Assembly: GCF_024748615.1 (NCBI RefSeq)
Contig: NZ_CP087168.1
Coordinates: 3,162,001-3,226,000, forward strand
Length of the DNA: 64,000 nucleotides
Direction: 5' to 3'
DNA from: Pseudomonas sp. B21-048
Lineage (GTDB): Bacteria; Pseudomonadota; Gammaproteobacteria; Pseudomonadales; Pseudomonadaceae
In this document: positions 1 through 8,999 of the stretch, piece by piece
Layout of the letters: each line of letters begins with the position of its first letter
How positions within the stretch are numbered: the stretch's first letter is position 1
Position numbers and translations under genes: made by a program
Notes under the pieces: generated by a model
Seen by the model: only the letters and a program-made list of their open reading frames with translations
Databases searched by the model: none
What the model was told of the DNA's origin: nothing

Positions 1-3000
1 ACTGCGCCCAAGTCTTCTGTCGACGATTTGAAATCGACACTGCGCGACGTCTTGAGCCAGGCCACGCCACCGGCCCTGGCCGTTGCCTTGCTGCCATCCA
101 CCGTGCTGGTCGCGCTACCCGCCGCCAATGCCGACGCCACCACACTGGAACGCCTACTGTTGGAGTGGCAAGCGCTTTATCTGGGCAGTGAGCTGTCGGA
201 AGACGCCGTCCAGTTCGCCGACTTCGCCGAATGGCAGTTCGAATACGCCAGCGGCGGCGATAGCGATGCCGGTCGAGCCTTCTGGCAACGCCAACAGGCG
301 CCGGAACTGCTAACGGTACTGCATCCGTTCCAGCGCGCCACGACCTCTGGCGACCGGCAAATGACCCAGGTCGAACAGACCCTGGACGCGGATTTTCAAG
401 ACCGACTCAAAAGCGCCCTCGCCGGCCTTGATACCCCGGCGCAGAATCTGTTCGGCGCGTGCTGGGCGGTACTGCTTAGGCGCCATCTGGGCCAGCCTCA
501 GGTGATGCTCGGCTGGGAACATCCGGGCCGCAACAGTGCCACGATGACGGCGATGGGCCCCTATGCCAAGCAACTGCCGCTGCTGCTGACATTCGACGAC
601 AGCCAATCCCTGGCCGGCCTGCTCGGTGAGTTTTCCTCGTTGTTGACCGAGGCCGACACCTGGCAAGAAGCGTGGCCCGCTCAATCGGTGGAAACGCCGT
701 TCGGCTTTCGCTTGCGCAAACCGGCGCCCTCGGCCTGGACGGTACAGGCACTGGAAGGCGAAGAATGCCCGCATTCACTGCTGCTGGACGTCACCGAACA
801 CGCGCAAGGGTTTGATTTTCGCCTGCACTTCGACGCCTCGGCGCTGGACATCGACGCTGCCCGTTTGTTGCTCGATCAGTACCTGACCCTGTGCGTGCAG
901 GCCAGCGCTGCCAGTTCGCAACCGTTGAGCGATGCCAACGGTATCAGTCGTGCTCATCAGGCTTGGCTGGCGGCCTTGAACTCGACCGCCACGCAGCTGG
1001 CGGCCCCGACGTTGTTGCACCATCTGTTCGAGCAACAGGTCGACGCACAACCTGACACCATCGCCGTTACCCACGGTGATGTTCACCTGAGTTATCAAAC
1101 GCTGGAGCGCCAGGCCAACCAGGTGGCGCACCGACTGCGTCAGGCGGGCCTGACGGCCGGGCAGCCGGTGGGGTTGTTCATCGAGCGTTGCAGTGAAGCC
1201 CTTGTCGGCATCCTGGGCATCCTCAAAGCAGGCGGCGCTTATTTGCCATTGGACCCAACGTACCCCGCCGAACGCCTGAGCGACATGCTCGAGCAGACCG
1301 CGGCCCCCCTGCTGCTGAGCCTGACGCGCCTGCAAACACGCTTGCCCAAAGGCAATTACGAAACGCTATGGCTCGACCAGCCAAGTGACGACAGCGCCTT
1401 CGATCAGCGTCCCGAGCCCATCAGTGATGCCGACACCCTGGCCTACCTGATTTTCACCTCGGGCTCCACCGGGCGCCCGAAAGGGGTCATGGTGACGCAT
1501 CGCAATGCCGTGCATTCGACCTCGGCGCGCCAGCTGGCCTATGAAGAGCCTCTGGAATCGTTCCTGCTGGTGTCCGGGCTGGCATTCGACAGTTCGGTGG
1601 CCGGTCTTTTCTGGACCCTCGGCCGTGGCGGTCGACTGTGCCTGCCCCAGGACGATCAGGTGCAGGATGCCTTGGCCTTGGGCCGTTTGATCGCGACTCA
1701 GCGCATCAGCCACACCTTGATGTTGCCGTCGCTTTACGCCCAGGTACTGGAGCAGGCCGCCGACCAATTGGGCAGCCTGCGCTGCGCCATCGTCGCCGGC
1801 GAAGCCTGTCCGGCCGCCCTCGCCCGACATCATCGCGAGCTATGCGAGCACGCCCAGCTGTACAACGAGTACGGCCCGACAGAAGGCACCGTCTGGTGCA
1901 GTTACTACCGCGCCCGGGGCGATGAGCACGGTGTGCTGCCGATCGGCAAGGCCATCGCCAATATGCAGGTGTTCGTACTCGACGAGCAGCGGCGCCCGGT
2001 GGCGGCCGGCGTGGCGGGTGAAATCTACCTCAGTGGCGCAGGCATTACTCAAGGCTACCTGGGACGACCTGACCTGACCGCCGAACGCTTCTTGAGCAAC
2101 CCGCTCGTTCCCCAAGGCAGCCGTTGGTATCGCAGCGGCGATATCGGCAGGGTCAACCCCCATGGCGACATCGAGTTCCTCGGGCGTGTCGACGACCAGG
2201 TGAAAATTCGCGGTTTCCGGATTGAACTGGGGGAAATCGAAGCCCGCCTGCTGAGCCATCCAGCGATCCGGGAAGCCGTCGTCATCGCCCGTCCGAATGA
2301 AGTCGGCGATACCGAGCTGGTCGCTTATCTGGTGGCGCGCGAGGTGTGCCCCGGCGCCATCGCGTTGCGCGAACACCTGGGCACGCAATTGCCGGACTAC
2401 ATGCTGCCAAACGCCTATGTGATGCTGTCGGCATTTCCCTTGACCCCTAATGGCAAACTGGACCGCAAGGCATTACCGGCGCCCGCCCGCGAGCGCCAGC
2501 TTACCTACCGGGCGCCACGCAACGAACGCGAGCAATTGCTGGCCGCGCTGTGGACGCAAGTGCTGGGGGTCGAGCGTGTCGGCCTGGACGATAACTTTTT
2601 CGAACTGGGCGGCCACTCCCTGACCGCGACCCGACTGGTGTCGCGACTGCGCAGCAGCCTGGGGCTGGAAGTGCCGGTACGTGCCCTGTTCCAGCATCCG
2701 ACGCTGGGCGAGTTCATTGACCAGGCGCTGCCAAAGGCCGATGCCTCGACGTTGCCGCCCATCACGGCCCAACACCGCCAGCCTTCAACGGCGATGTCGT
2801 ACGCCCAGGAACGGCTCTGGCTGTTCGATCGCCTGCACCCGGGAAGTACCACTTACAACGTGCCCGAATCGGTGCGCCTGCACGGCGACCTGGACGTGTT
2901 GGCGCTGGAGCGCAGTTTTGCACTACTGCTGCAACGCCATGAGGCCCTGCGCACCACCTTCACACTGGAAAGCAATCAACCGGTGCAGCGCATCAGCGCA

Positions 3001-4374
3001 GCGCAGGGCTTCACGCTGCCATTGATTGACCTGAGTCATCTGGACGAAAGTGCTCGGCATCAACACCTGCACACCGAACTCCGGGCCCAGGCCGCCCACC
3101 CGTTCGATCTGGCGCAGGGGCCTTTGATCCGCGCAGGCCTGGTTCGGCTGTCTGCCCAGGAGCATGTACTGTGGCTGACCTTGCACCACATCGTCTTCGA
3201 TGGCTGGTCGATGCGTGTGTTCACCCGTGAATTGACCCAGCTCTACGCCGCATTGAGCAAAGGGCAGCCTTCGCCCTTGACCGGGCAAACCTTGCAGTAC
3301 GCGGACTTCGCCCAATGGCAACGCCGTGAACTCAATCACGACGTGCTCAAGCCGCAACTGGATTTCTGGCTGCAACACCTGGGCGCCGACCGAACGCTCT
3401 TGCAACTGCCTTGCATGTTGCCGCGTCCGGCGCTGCCCAGTCATCGGGGTACTGAATACACCTTCGAACTGGGCCTGGAAATCACCCAAGCGCTGCACGC
3501 CTACAGCCGGGAACAGGGCGCGACCCTGTTCATGACGCTGCTGGCCGTGTTCAACGTGCTGCTGGCCGGCCATAGCGCGCAGCAGGCCATACGGATCGGC
3601 ATTCCTATCGCCAATCGCCATCGTCAGGAGCTGGAGGGCTTGATCGGTTTCTTCGTCAATACCCTGGCCTTGCGCACGGACCTGTCGGGCAACCCGGGAT
3701 TCGACAACGTACTCAAACAGGTCCGGGACAACCTGCTGACGGCGCACGCCAATCAGGACCTGCCGTTCGAACAGCTGCTGCAAGCACTGCCCAGCGCGCA
3801 ACAACACGGTGCGCCGTTGGTCCAGGTGATGTTCGATCTGCATCGCGAGCGCATTCTCACCTCCTCCGAGTTTGGCGATTTGAGGATCGAGCCGGTCAAG
3901 GAAGACAACGGCAAGCGCAGCACCCTGTTTGACCTGATGCTGGACATCAGCGAGCGTGAGCAAGGGCTGATCGCGACGTTCACCTACAGCACCGATCTGT
4001 TCGAACACGACAGCATCGTGGCGTTGAGCGAAGATTTCCGCGCCTTGCTCGATACTGTCCTGGGCCAAACATCGCCGTCCTTCGAAACGCTGTTGCAACA
4101 GCTCAAACCGATGAACCGGCCACAGGTCGAGCCTCTGGCGGACGCCCGAACGCAGGTTTTCGACGCCTTGCAGGAGGTGCTTGAACACACCGATCTGAAT
4201 GAGCAGGCGAACTTCTTCGAAGTCGGCGGCAGCTCACTCAAGGCGGTACTGTTGTGCGCTCGGCTACAGGCACTGTGGGGCACGAAAATCCCCGCTCACC
4301 TGGTGTTCCTGAACCCGATACTGGCTGATCTGGCCAATGTCTTGAGCCGTTACGCCAAAGCGCTGGCTGGCTGA
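1..4374 (+). CDS. Non-ribosomal peptide synthetase, 5'-partial: (C-like interface)-A-T-C-T
   Basis: The reading frame is open from base 1, so the true start lies left of the window. Visible order by codon from base 1: a condensation-like domain (about 1-310), adenylation domain (about 320-830; YLIFTSGSTGRPKG, YNEYGPTEGT, YRSGD, NGKLDRKAL), carrier domain (GGHSL, Ser about 873), LCL-type condensation domain (HHIVFDG about 1062) and a second carrier domain (GGSSL, Ser about 1412). The first C-like domain has AANADATT where HHxxxDG should be, as expected of an inactive interface domain. I read the A-domain code as roughly D-S-A-M-I-A-E-V-W-K, resembling histidine codes. There is no thioesterase and no A domain in the last C-T unit. 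With the exporter and receptor opposite, a siderophore NRPS is likely. NRPS identity is certain; substrate and product are inferred. Confidence 0.93.
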   Translation, partial: TAPKSSVDDLKSTLRDVLSQATPPALAVALLPSTVLVALPAANADATTLERLLLEWQALYLGSELSEDAVQFADFAEWQFEYASGGDSDAGRAFWQRQQAPELLTVLHPFQRATTSGDRQMTQVEQTLDADFQDRLKSALAGLDTPAQNLFGACWAVLLRRHLGQPQVMLGWEHPGRNSATMTAMGPYAKQLPLLLTFDDSQSLAGLLGEFSSLLTEADTWQEAWPAQSVETPFGFRLRKPAPSAWTVQALEGEECPHSLLLDVTEHAQGFDFRLHFDASALDIDAARLLLDQYLTLCVQASAASSQPLSDANGISRAHQAWLAALNSTATQLAAPTLLHHLFEQQVDAQPDTIAVTHGDVHLSYQTLERQANQVAHRLRQAGLTAGQPVGLFIERCSEALVGILGILKAGGAYLPLDPTYPAERLSDMLEQTAAPLLLSLTRLQTRLPKGNYETLWLDQPSDDSAFDQRPEPISDADTLAYLIFTSGSTGRPKGVMVTHRNAVHSTSARQLAYEEPLESFLLVSGLAFDSSVAGLFWTLGRGGRLCLPQDDQVQDALALGRLIATQRISHTLMLPSLYAQVLEQAADQLGSLRCAIVAGEACPAALARHHRELCEHAQLYNEYGPTEGTVWCSYYRARGDEHGVLPIGKAIANMQVFVLDEQRRPVAAGVAGEIYLSGAGITQGYLGRPDLTAERFLSNPLVPQGSRWYRSGDIGRVNPHGDIEFLGRVDDQVKIRGFRIELGEIEARLLSHPAIREAVVIARPNEVGDTELVAYLVAREVCPGAIALREHLGTQLPDYMLPNAYVMLSAFPLTPNGKLDRKALPAPARERQLTYRAPRNEREQLLAALWTQVLGVERVGLDDNFFELGGHSLTATRLVSRLRSSLGLEVPVRALFQHPTLGEFIDQALPKADASTLPPITAQHRQPSTAMSYAQERLWLFDRLHPGSTTYNVPESVRLHGDLDVLALERSFALLLQRHEALRTTFTLESNQPVQRISAAQGFTLPLIDLSHLDESARHQHLHTELRAQAAHPFDLAQGPLIRAGLVRLSAQEHVLWLTLHHIVFDGWSMRVFTRELTQLYAALSKGQPSPLTGQTLQYADFAQWQRRELNHDVLKPQLDFWLQHLGADRTLLQLPCMLPRPALPSHRGTEYTFELGLEITQALHAYSREQGATLFMTLLAVFNVLLAGHSAQQAIRIGIPIANRHRQELEGLIGFFVNTLALRTDLSGNPGFDNVLKQVRDNLLTAHANQDLPFEQLLQALPSAQQHGAPLVQVMFDLHRERILTSSEFGDLRIEPVKEDNGKRSTLFDLMLDISEREQGLIATFTYSTDLFEHDSIVALSEDFRALLDTVLGQTSPSFETLLQQLKPMNRPQVEPLADARTQVFDALQEVLEHTDLNEQANFFEVGGSSLKAVLLCARLQALWGTKIPAHLVFLNPILADLANVLSRYAKALAG

Positions 4375-4378
4375 ATAA

Positions 4379-4406
4379 CAGGCCCCGGGGAATGCCCCGG
4401 GGCCTG
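4379..4406. terminator. Bidirectional hairpin terminator between convergent genes
   Basis: A perfect 12-bp inverted repeat (arm CAGGCCCCGGGG) with a 4-nt loop starts 5 bases after the NRPS stop and lies 18 bases below the stop of the minus-strand DUF3325 gene. It lacks a strong T run on either side, so it may be a weak terminator or a collision/3'-end hairpin shared by both transcripts. Confidence 0.7.
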
Positions 4407-4423
4407 CCAACGTGCGCAAGGCC

Positions 4424-4735
4424 TCACGCCCTGAACAAGCGCCCCAACCCGCGTAGCCACCAATCACGCCAACACAGCAGCAGCGTCACTACCATGGCGC
4501 AAGGCACCAGCGCCAGACACCAGAAGACTGTGCCCATGGCGACACCCAGAACGGCCTGGCTCAACACCCACCCCAGGGTCAACGCCAACAGTGCGGCCCA
4601 GCGCAACGCTCGGGGTCCGGGGAATGGTTCACCCGCCATGACCTTGCGCCAATGAACGATCTGACTCAGCGCTAGCGTGCTGAGCCCCACACTCTGCAAG
4701 ATCAACACCATCAGGCTCGACAATCCATCAGCCAT
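4424..4735 (-). CDS. DUF3325-like small membrane protein of iron-uptake operons
   Basis: A 103-residue protein with about three hydrophobic segments (residues 8-24, 44-66, 68-88) and basic ends. Its length and pattern fit the DUF3325 family, which in Pseudomonas usually follows a DUF3649-PepSY pair beside TonB-dependent receptors. The start overlaps the end of the PepSY gene by 8 bases, so translation is probably coupled. It is the last gene of the minus-strand siderophore operon. The molecular role is unknown; a part in inner-membrane handling of the ferric siderophore is inferred from context only. Confidence 0.72.
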   Translation of the reverse strand: MADGLSSLMVLILQSVGLSTLALSQIVHWRKVMAGEPFPGPRALRWAALLALTLGWVLSQAVLGVAMGTVFWCLALVPCAMVVTLLLCWRDWWLRGLGRLFRA

Positions 4736-6275
4736 TCTTCACCTCACCGAGCGCAACCACTACGCCAGTGCGACTGCGCAAACGCCAGCCAATGCTTGCC
4801 GCAAGCAGCGCAACCGCTAATAGCGCCAGGTCCACCCCCGCCACTGCCGTGAAGCCTTGCTTGATGGCTTGCCATGGATGATCGCCGGTGCTCCAGGCAT
4901 TGGAGATCACCGCCAGCACTGCCAACACACTGATCGCCAGACAGTGCATAGCCCACGGCGCGCGCCGTTGCGGCGAGCGCCAGACAGCCAGCGCGGCATG
5001 CGCGGTCGCCAACAGCCAGGCCACGTAGAACACCTGAATTTCCCAATCGGCACGGGCACTCAATTCGACCGGCAGCCAGCGATTGGCGACCAGCATGGCC
5101 AAGGTGGCCAGCGGCATCCCGGTGATCAGTGCGCTGGTAAACAGCGTCATCGACGCCACGCCCCACTGCCCATTGGCGCTTTGCAGGCGGCGCTTTTCCA
5201 GCCAGTACAGCAGACCGCTGCCCAGCATCACGCAACCACTCAAACCGGCGAGAAAATACAAGGCGCGCAACCATGGTTGCTGAAAGTGTGTGACATGCAA
5301 ACCCGCCAGAAACCTGAACGTCCCGGCAGCGGCAGGCAATCGAGATTCGTGCAGCAGGTTGGCGCTGACACCGTCGAAATACAGGGTTTGCTCATCCTTG
5401 CTTAGACGGTCACCGGCAGCGCGGCTGATCTCAACGTAGGCATTGGCGTCCCCCGGGTGCCAGACCCTGACGAACGTGGGCTCGCCGTTACCCCAGTGCA
5501 ATCGGGCTTGCGCCATCATCTGATCGAGCGACGCCAGGAGCCCCGGTGTGCCTGAAGCCTCCCGGCGATACGCCGCGCTGGCTTCGGCACCGAACTGATC
5601 GGCCTGCTGCGAATACACCGCCAGGACGCTGGCAGGCAAATACAGAGGGAACAGAATCAGCAAGCCGGTCAGCATGATGACGAAATGAAAAGGCAGGGCG
5701 AAAACCCCCGTGAGGTTGTGCAGGTCCAGCAGCCGTCTTGGCGATTTGTCGACGCGCAAGGTAAACAGATCCTGGAACAGTCGGGCATGGATGCAAACAC
5801 CGACAATCAACGCCATCAACCCCAACATGGCCGCCAGACCGAGCAAGCGGGCACCGGCGCTCCAGGTGGTTATGTTCAAGGTGTAATGCAATCGATAGAA
5901 AAAATCACCGCCGCGACTGCCGGCTTCAGGCAAGACCTGATCACCCGTCGGAGCGAGAAATCGACTGTAGCCATCGCCCTCAAGGGTCCAGGCTTGAAAA
6001 CGCAACAGCGGTCGACGCGCATCGGGCAATTCGACGTACCACTGCATGAGCGGTTTGCCCTCGCTCAAGCTCGCGACATGAGGCACCACGCGCCGGTCCA
6101 GGGAGATCGGCACATCGACAGGGGCCAGACGGGTTTGCGGCAGCATCCAGCTGTCCAGCTCACGGTCATACACCGCCAGGCTGCCCATGAAAAAAGCGAT
6201 CAGTAACAGCCCGGAAAAACCGACCCCAATGAACCGGTGCAGCCACAGCATGGACTGACGAACACTGTCGAACAT
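4728..6275 (-). CDS. PepSY-associated TM helix protein (PiuB-like, iron uptake)
   Basis: A 515-residue polytopic inner-membrane protein. An N-terminal helix after WLHRFIGVGF (residues 12-32), a periplasmic stretch (about 35-140), helices near 145-165 and 190-215, a second periplasmic stretch and a cluster of C-terminal helices (about 330-500) match the PepSY_TM/PiuB family. Members are iron-regulated and sit beside TonB-dependent siderophore receptors; several are proposed to act in periplasmic ferric-siderophore reduction. Its ATG shares one base with the DUF3649 stop (TGATG) and its end overlaps DUF3325, so the three genes form one translationally coupled unit. Family is confident, precise role unproven. 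Confidence 0.88.
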   Translation of the reverse strand: MFDSVRQSMLWLHRFIGVGFSGLLLIAFFMGSLAVYDRELDSWMLPQTRLAPVDVPISLDRRVVPHVASLSEGKPLMQWYVELPDARRPLLRFQAWTLEGDGYSRFLAPTGDQVLPEAGSRGGDFFYRLHYTLNITTWSAGARLLGLAAMLGLMALIVGVCIHARLFQDLFTLRVDKSPRRLLDLHNLTGVFALPFHFVIMLTGLLILFPLYLPASVLAVYSQQADQFGAEASAAYRREASGTPGLLASLDQMMAQARLHWGNGEPTFVRVWHPGDANAYVEISRAAGDRLSKDEQTLYFDGVSANLLHESRLPAAAGTFRFLAGLHVTHFQQPWLRALYFLAGLSGCVMLGSGLLYWLEKRRLQSANGQWGVASMTLFTSALITGMPLATLAMLVANRWLPVELSARADWEIQVFYVAWLLATAHAALAVWRSPQRRAPWAMHCLAISVLAVLAVISNAWSTGDHPWQAIKQGFTAVAGVDLALLAVALLAASIGWRLRSRTGVVVALGEVKNG

Positions 6276-6586
6276 CAGAATCCTCCCGCCAGATAGTGAG
6301 CCGTCCCGAGCAACAGCATCGACGCGCCAGCCACCAGCACGCCATTGCGCCTTGCGCGTCGGGCACAGAATAACCAGAGCACCAATAACGGGTAGATCAC
6401 AAAACCCGCCATCGTGCTGACCAACACCGCTTCACTTCGCTGCAGCCCAAGCTGCAACAGACTCAGCCCCGACAGGGTGGTCAGTGCCCAGATGAACAGA
6501 TAGCCGATCAACAACACCAGCACCAGCCACCCCGCTCGCTGTCGATCCAGCGGCTTTTTGTTGTGTTTTACAGATCGATGCCTCAC
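6275..6586 (-). CDS. DUF3649 membrane protein of iron-uptake operons
   Basis: A 103-residue basic-headed protein with three predicted membrane segments (about 20-42, 52-75, 84-100). The pattern of a Gly-Tyr in the first helix and FVIYPLLVLWLF in the second is typical of DUF3649 proteins, which form a conserved trio with PepSY and DUF3325 proteins next to siderophore receptors. It is the first gene of the trio and is separated from the receptor by an 86-base gap that holds a terminator, so it depends on read-through or its own promoter. Biochemical function is not known. Confidence 0.8.
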   Translation of the reverse strand: MRHRSVKHNKKPLDRQRAGWLVLVLLIGYLFIWALTTLSGLSLLQLGLQRSEAVLVSTMAGFVIYPLLVLWLFCARRARRNGVLVAGASMLLLGTAHYLAGGF

Positions 6587-6625
6587 TCACCCTCCTTGAT
6601 TACTGCAGCTGCCCGATAACGACAA

Positions 6626-6655
6626 AAGCCCGGCATACCGAAATATGCCGGGCTT
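6626..6655 (-). terminator. Rho-independent terminator after the TonB-dependent receptor
   Basis: A 12-bp perfect stem (arm AAGCCCGGCATA) with a 6-nt loop, followed on the minus strand by a short T run. It lies 18 bases past the receptor stop and upstream of DUF3649. It probably ends or attenuates the NRPS-exporter-receptor transcript. Confidence 0.75.
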
Positions 6656-6672
6656 GTTCCAGGCCGTCCCGA

Positions 6673-8901
6673 TCAGAACTTGGCGCGCAATGTCATGGAC
6701 ACAGCCCGAGGATCACCGTAGATGTTCCCGTCCTGGAAGGTGTTGATACGCTGGAAATACTTCTTGTCAGCAAGATTGGTACCGAGCAGGTCAGCCGACA
6801 GGTTCGGCGTGATCTGATAACCGATACCGGCATCGTACAAGGCATAACCACCCTGACGCAGTTTGGTGCCGTTCATGTCGAGCCCGGGCACGTCCAGCTT
6901 GTTGAAGGTTTCGCTGACGACACTGACGCCGCCCTGCACGCTCCATTTTTCCAGCTCGCCTGGCAACTTGTAGAGCGTCCAGACGCGCAACATGTTTTTC
7001 GGCAGGTAAGTCTGCAACTGTTCGTTGGGGCTGTCATAGCGTTTGTAGGTGTGGGTGAAGTTGGCGGTCAGGAACCAGTCCGGCGTCAACTGCCCACTGA
7101 CCTCGGCTTCGAAACCACGGGTTCTGGCCTTGCCGCTGGCGACACTTGCCCGGGAGTTCGGGTCGTTCATATCCGGAACCGCACGGTTCTTTTCTTCGAT
7201 CTGGAACGCCGCCAGCGATGCGTTCAGAGCGCCGTCGAGGAATTCACCCTTGATGCCCAGCTCGTACTGCTCGCCTTCGCGCGGCTTGATGATGCCGTTG
7301 TTGATGTCCAGGTTGCTGATCGGCTGCGGCTGGAACACCTCGGCATAGTTGCCGTACAGCGAGTAGGTGTCATTGAGTTCATAGATCAGGCCATAAAACG
7401 GCGTGAATTTCTGCGAAACGCTATCACTGACCTTTTCCGACGGCGAACCGTCTGTGGGTTGATGCTGGCTGCGGTGCATATCGAGCCAGGTTACCCGCCC
7501 GCCAAGCACCAGTGTCAATGGGTCCGCAAGGCTCAAGCGAACGTTGCCATAGACCGCTTTGGAGCGGGTATTGGCCACGCTGGTCGGCAGTTTGTCCGAA
7601 TCAGGGAACGCGGGATAAGGGAAATCCATCTGCGGATCGTTAAGGTCGACATCACCCAGGAAGTCGGAGTAGTAGCCACCGTTCGAAGCAAACTCGGAGC
7701 GCGAATAGTTGGCGCCTACCAACAGTTTGTGCTCACGACCAAGGAAGTTGAACGGTCCATCGAGGTACAGGTCCGCCTCGTCCTGCTTTTCCCGATAATC
7801 GAACATGATCGAGTTCATCGACACCTGGTTGTCGGCAGGGTCGATCCCTCCGCCATTGCGGGCATACGCCTGGGTCAGGTCGTAGTTGTTGTCGGCGTGA
7901 CGCAAGGCCAGCTTGGTTTTCCAGCCGTCACCCAACTGGTGCTCAACTTCGGTGAACACTGCGGTGCTCCAGAAGTAATCGCGGTTCCAGTCCGCTCCGT
8001 AGAAGTTCTTGCGCGAAACATCCGGCAGCGACATGGCGGCTTCACCGGCGGCATTGGTGTAGCGATAGGCAGGCAGAGAGCGCTGGGCGCCTTGAATATC
8101 GGTGTTCTGGTTGCTTGCACCGAGGGTCCAGACGGTGTCTGGCGTCAGGTCAATGTCGACGACGCCATAGATCTGGTTCGACTCGCGTTTACCCCCACCG
8201 TCGTAGTAAAAACCTTGCTTGCGATCGCTGAGCACGAGGCGCCCACGCACGTTGCCGCTGTCGGTCAGCGGACCAGTGACATCGACCATGCCCCGATAGT
8301 CGTCCCAGGAGCCGGCACTGATTTCAGCCGATACCGCCGCCTCGGCCAACGGGCGTTTGCGCACCAGGTTGATGCTGCCGCCGGGGCCGCCGGCGCCTGT
8401 CAGGCTGCCGGACGGGCCCTTGAGCACTTCGACGCGGTCATACATCGTCAGATCAGGTGAAAGGAAAATCCGGTTGTCCATGGTGGTCGGCGTGCCGTCC
8501 AGCTGCAACGAAGTAATCTCGAAACCACGGGAGTAAAAACTCAAGCGGCTGGCGTCGATACGCTGCACGGTGACACCACCGACCTTGCCCAAGGCATCCT
8601 CGAGGGTATACAGGTTCTGCTTCTGGATACGTTCCTGGCCGATCACGTTGATGGTCTGCGGCACTTCGCGAAGACGCAACGGTACTTTGGTCCCCACCGA
8701 CACGGTGGGCGCTTCGGTCTGCATCCCCACAATCGACTGCTCGGGCAGCGTCATGGTGCTCGTTGTTTCGGCTGGCGCCTGCCTGGCTTCGTTCTCTTGC
8801 GCCCATGCCGACGGCGTGAGCAACATACCCCCGCTCACTATCGGCACCCACAGCAGATTCCCCATCTTGGCCGTTGGTCGACCTTTACCCCGTTGTTGCA
8901 T
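6673..8901 (-). CDS. TonB-dependent siderophore receptor (FhuE-like, no signalling domain)
   Basis: A 742-residue outer-membrane receptor. The chosen ATG has AGGAG eight bases upstream and begins a signal peptide ending near TPSAWAQ; longer in-frame starts give an implausible basic leader. The plug follows (about residues 55-200: LREVPQTINVI, LEDALGKVGGV, GFEITSLQLDG, DRVEVLKGPSG), then a 22-strand-type barrel ending in the terminal Phe of LRAKF. There is no N-terminal STN domain, so it should not signal to a sigma/anti-sigma pair. Its place after the NRPS and exporter genes suggests it takes up the ferric form of the peptide made here. Family is certain, ligand is inferred. Confidence 0.93.
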   Translation of the reverse strand: MQQRGKGRPTAKMGNLLWVPIVSGGMLLTPSAWAQENEARQAPAETTSTMTLPEQSIVGMQTEAPTVSVGTKVPLRLREVPQTINVIGQERIQKQNLYTLEDALGKVGGVTVQRIDASRLSFYSRGFEITSLQLDGTPTTMDNRIFLSPDLTMYDRVEVLKGPSGSLTGAGGPGGSINLVRKRPLAEAAVSAEISAGSWDDYRGMVDVTGPLTDSGNVRGRLVLSDRKQGFYYDGGGKRESNQIYGVVDIDLTPDTVWTLGASNQNTDIQGAQRSLPAYRYTNAAGEAAMSLPDVSRKNFYGADWNRDYFWSTAVFTEVEHQLGDGWKTKLALRHADNNYDLTQAYARNGGGIDPADNQVSMNSIMFDYREKQDEADLYLDGPFNFLGREHKLLVGANYSRSEFASNGGYYSDFLGDVDLNDPQMDFPYPAFPDSDKLPTSVANTRSKAVYGNVRLSLADPLTLVLGGRVTWLDMHRSQHQPTDGSPSEKVSDSVSQKFTPFYGLIYELNDTYSLYGNYAEVFQPQPISNLDINNGIIKPREGEQYELGIKGEFLDGALNASLAAFQIEEKNRAVPDMNDPNSRASVASGKARTRGFEAEVSGQLTPDWFLTANFTHTYKRYDSPNEQLQTYLPKNMLRVWTLYKLPGELEKWSVQGGVSVVSETFNKLDVPGLDMNGTKLRQGGYALYDAGIGYQITPNLSADLLGTNLADKKYFQRINTFQDGNIYGDPRAVSMTLRAKF

Positions 8902-8999
8902 GCCGCTCGCTCCTATGTGTGGCCCCTTCAGGGCCATCATTTTTTTTGATTTGTTGTGGTGCAAAACCACTGCTCGCCAAGAAACAATGCAGAGAAAAC

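Noticed and set aside
2923..4188. Long open frame on the minus strand inside the NRPS gene (421 codons)
   Set aside because: It is antisense to a clear condensation domain; GC-rich codon use leaves such shadow frames open. No family resemblance.
7051..8460. Long plus-strand frame opposite the receptor (469 codons)
   Set aside because: Antisense shadow of the TonB-dependent receptor; no recognisable domain.
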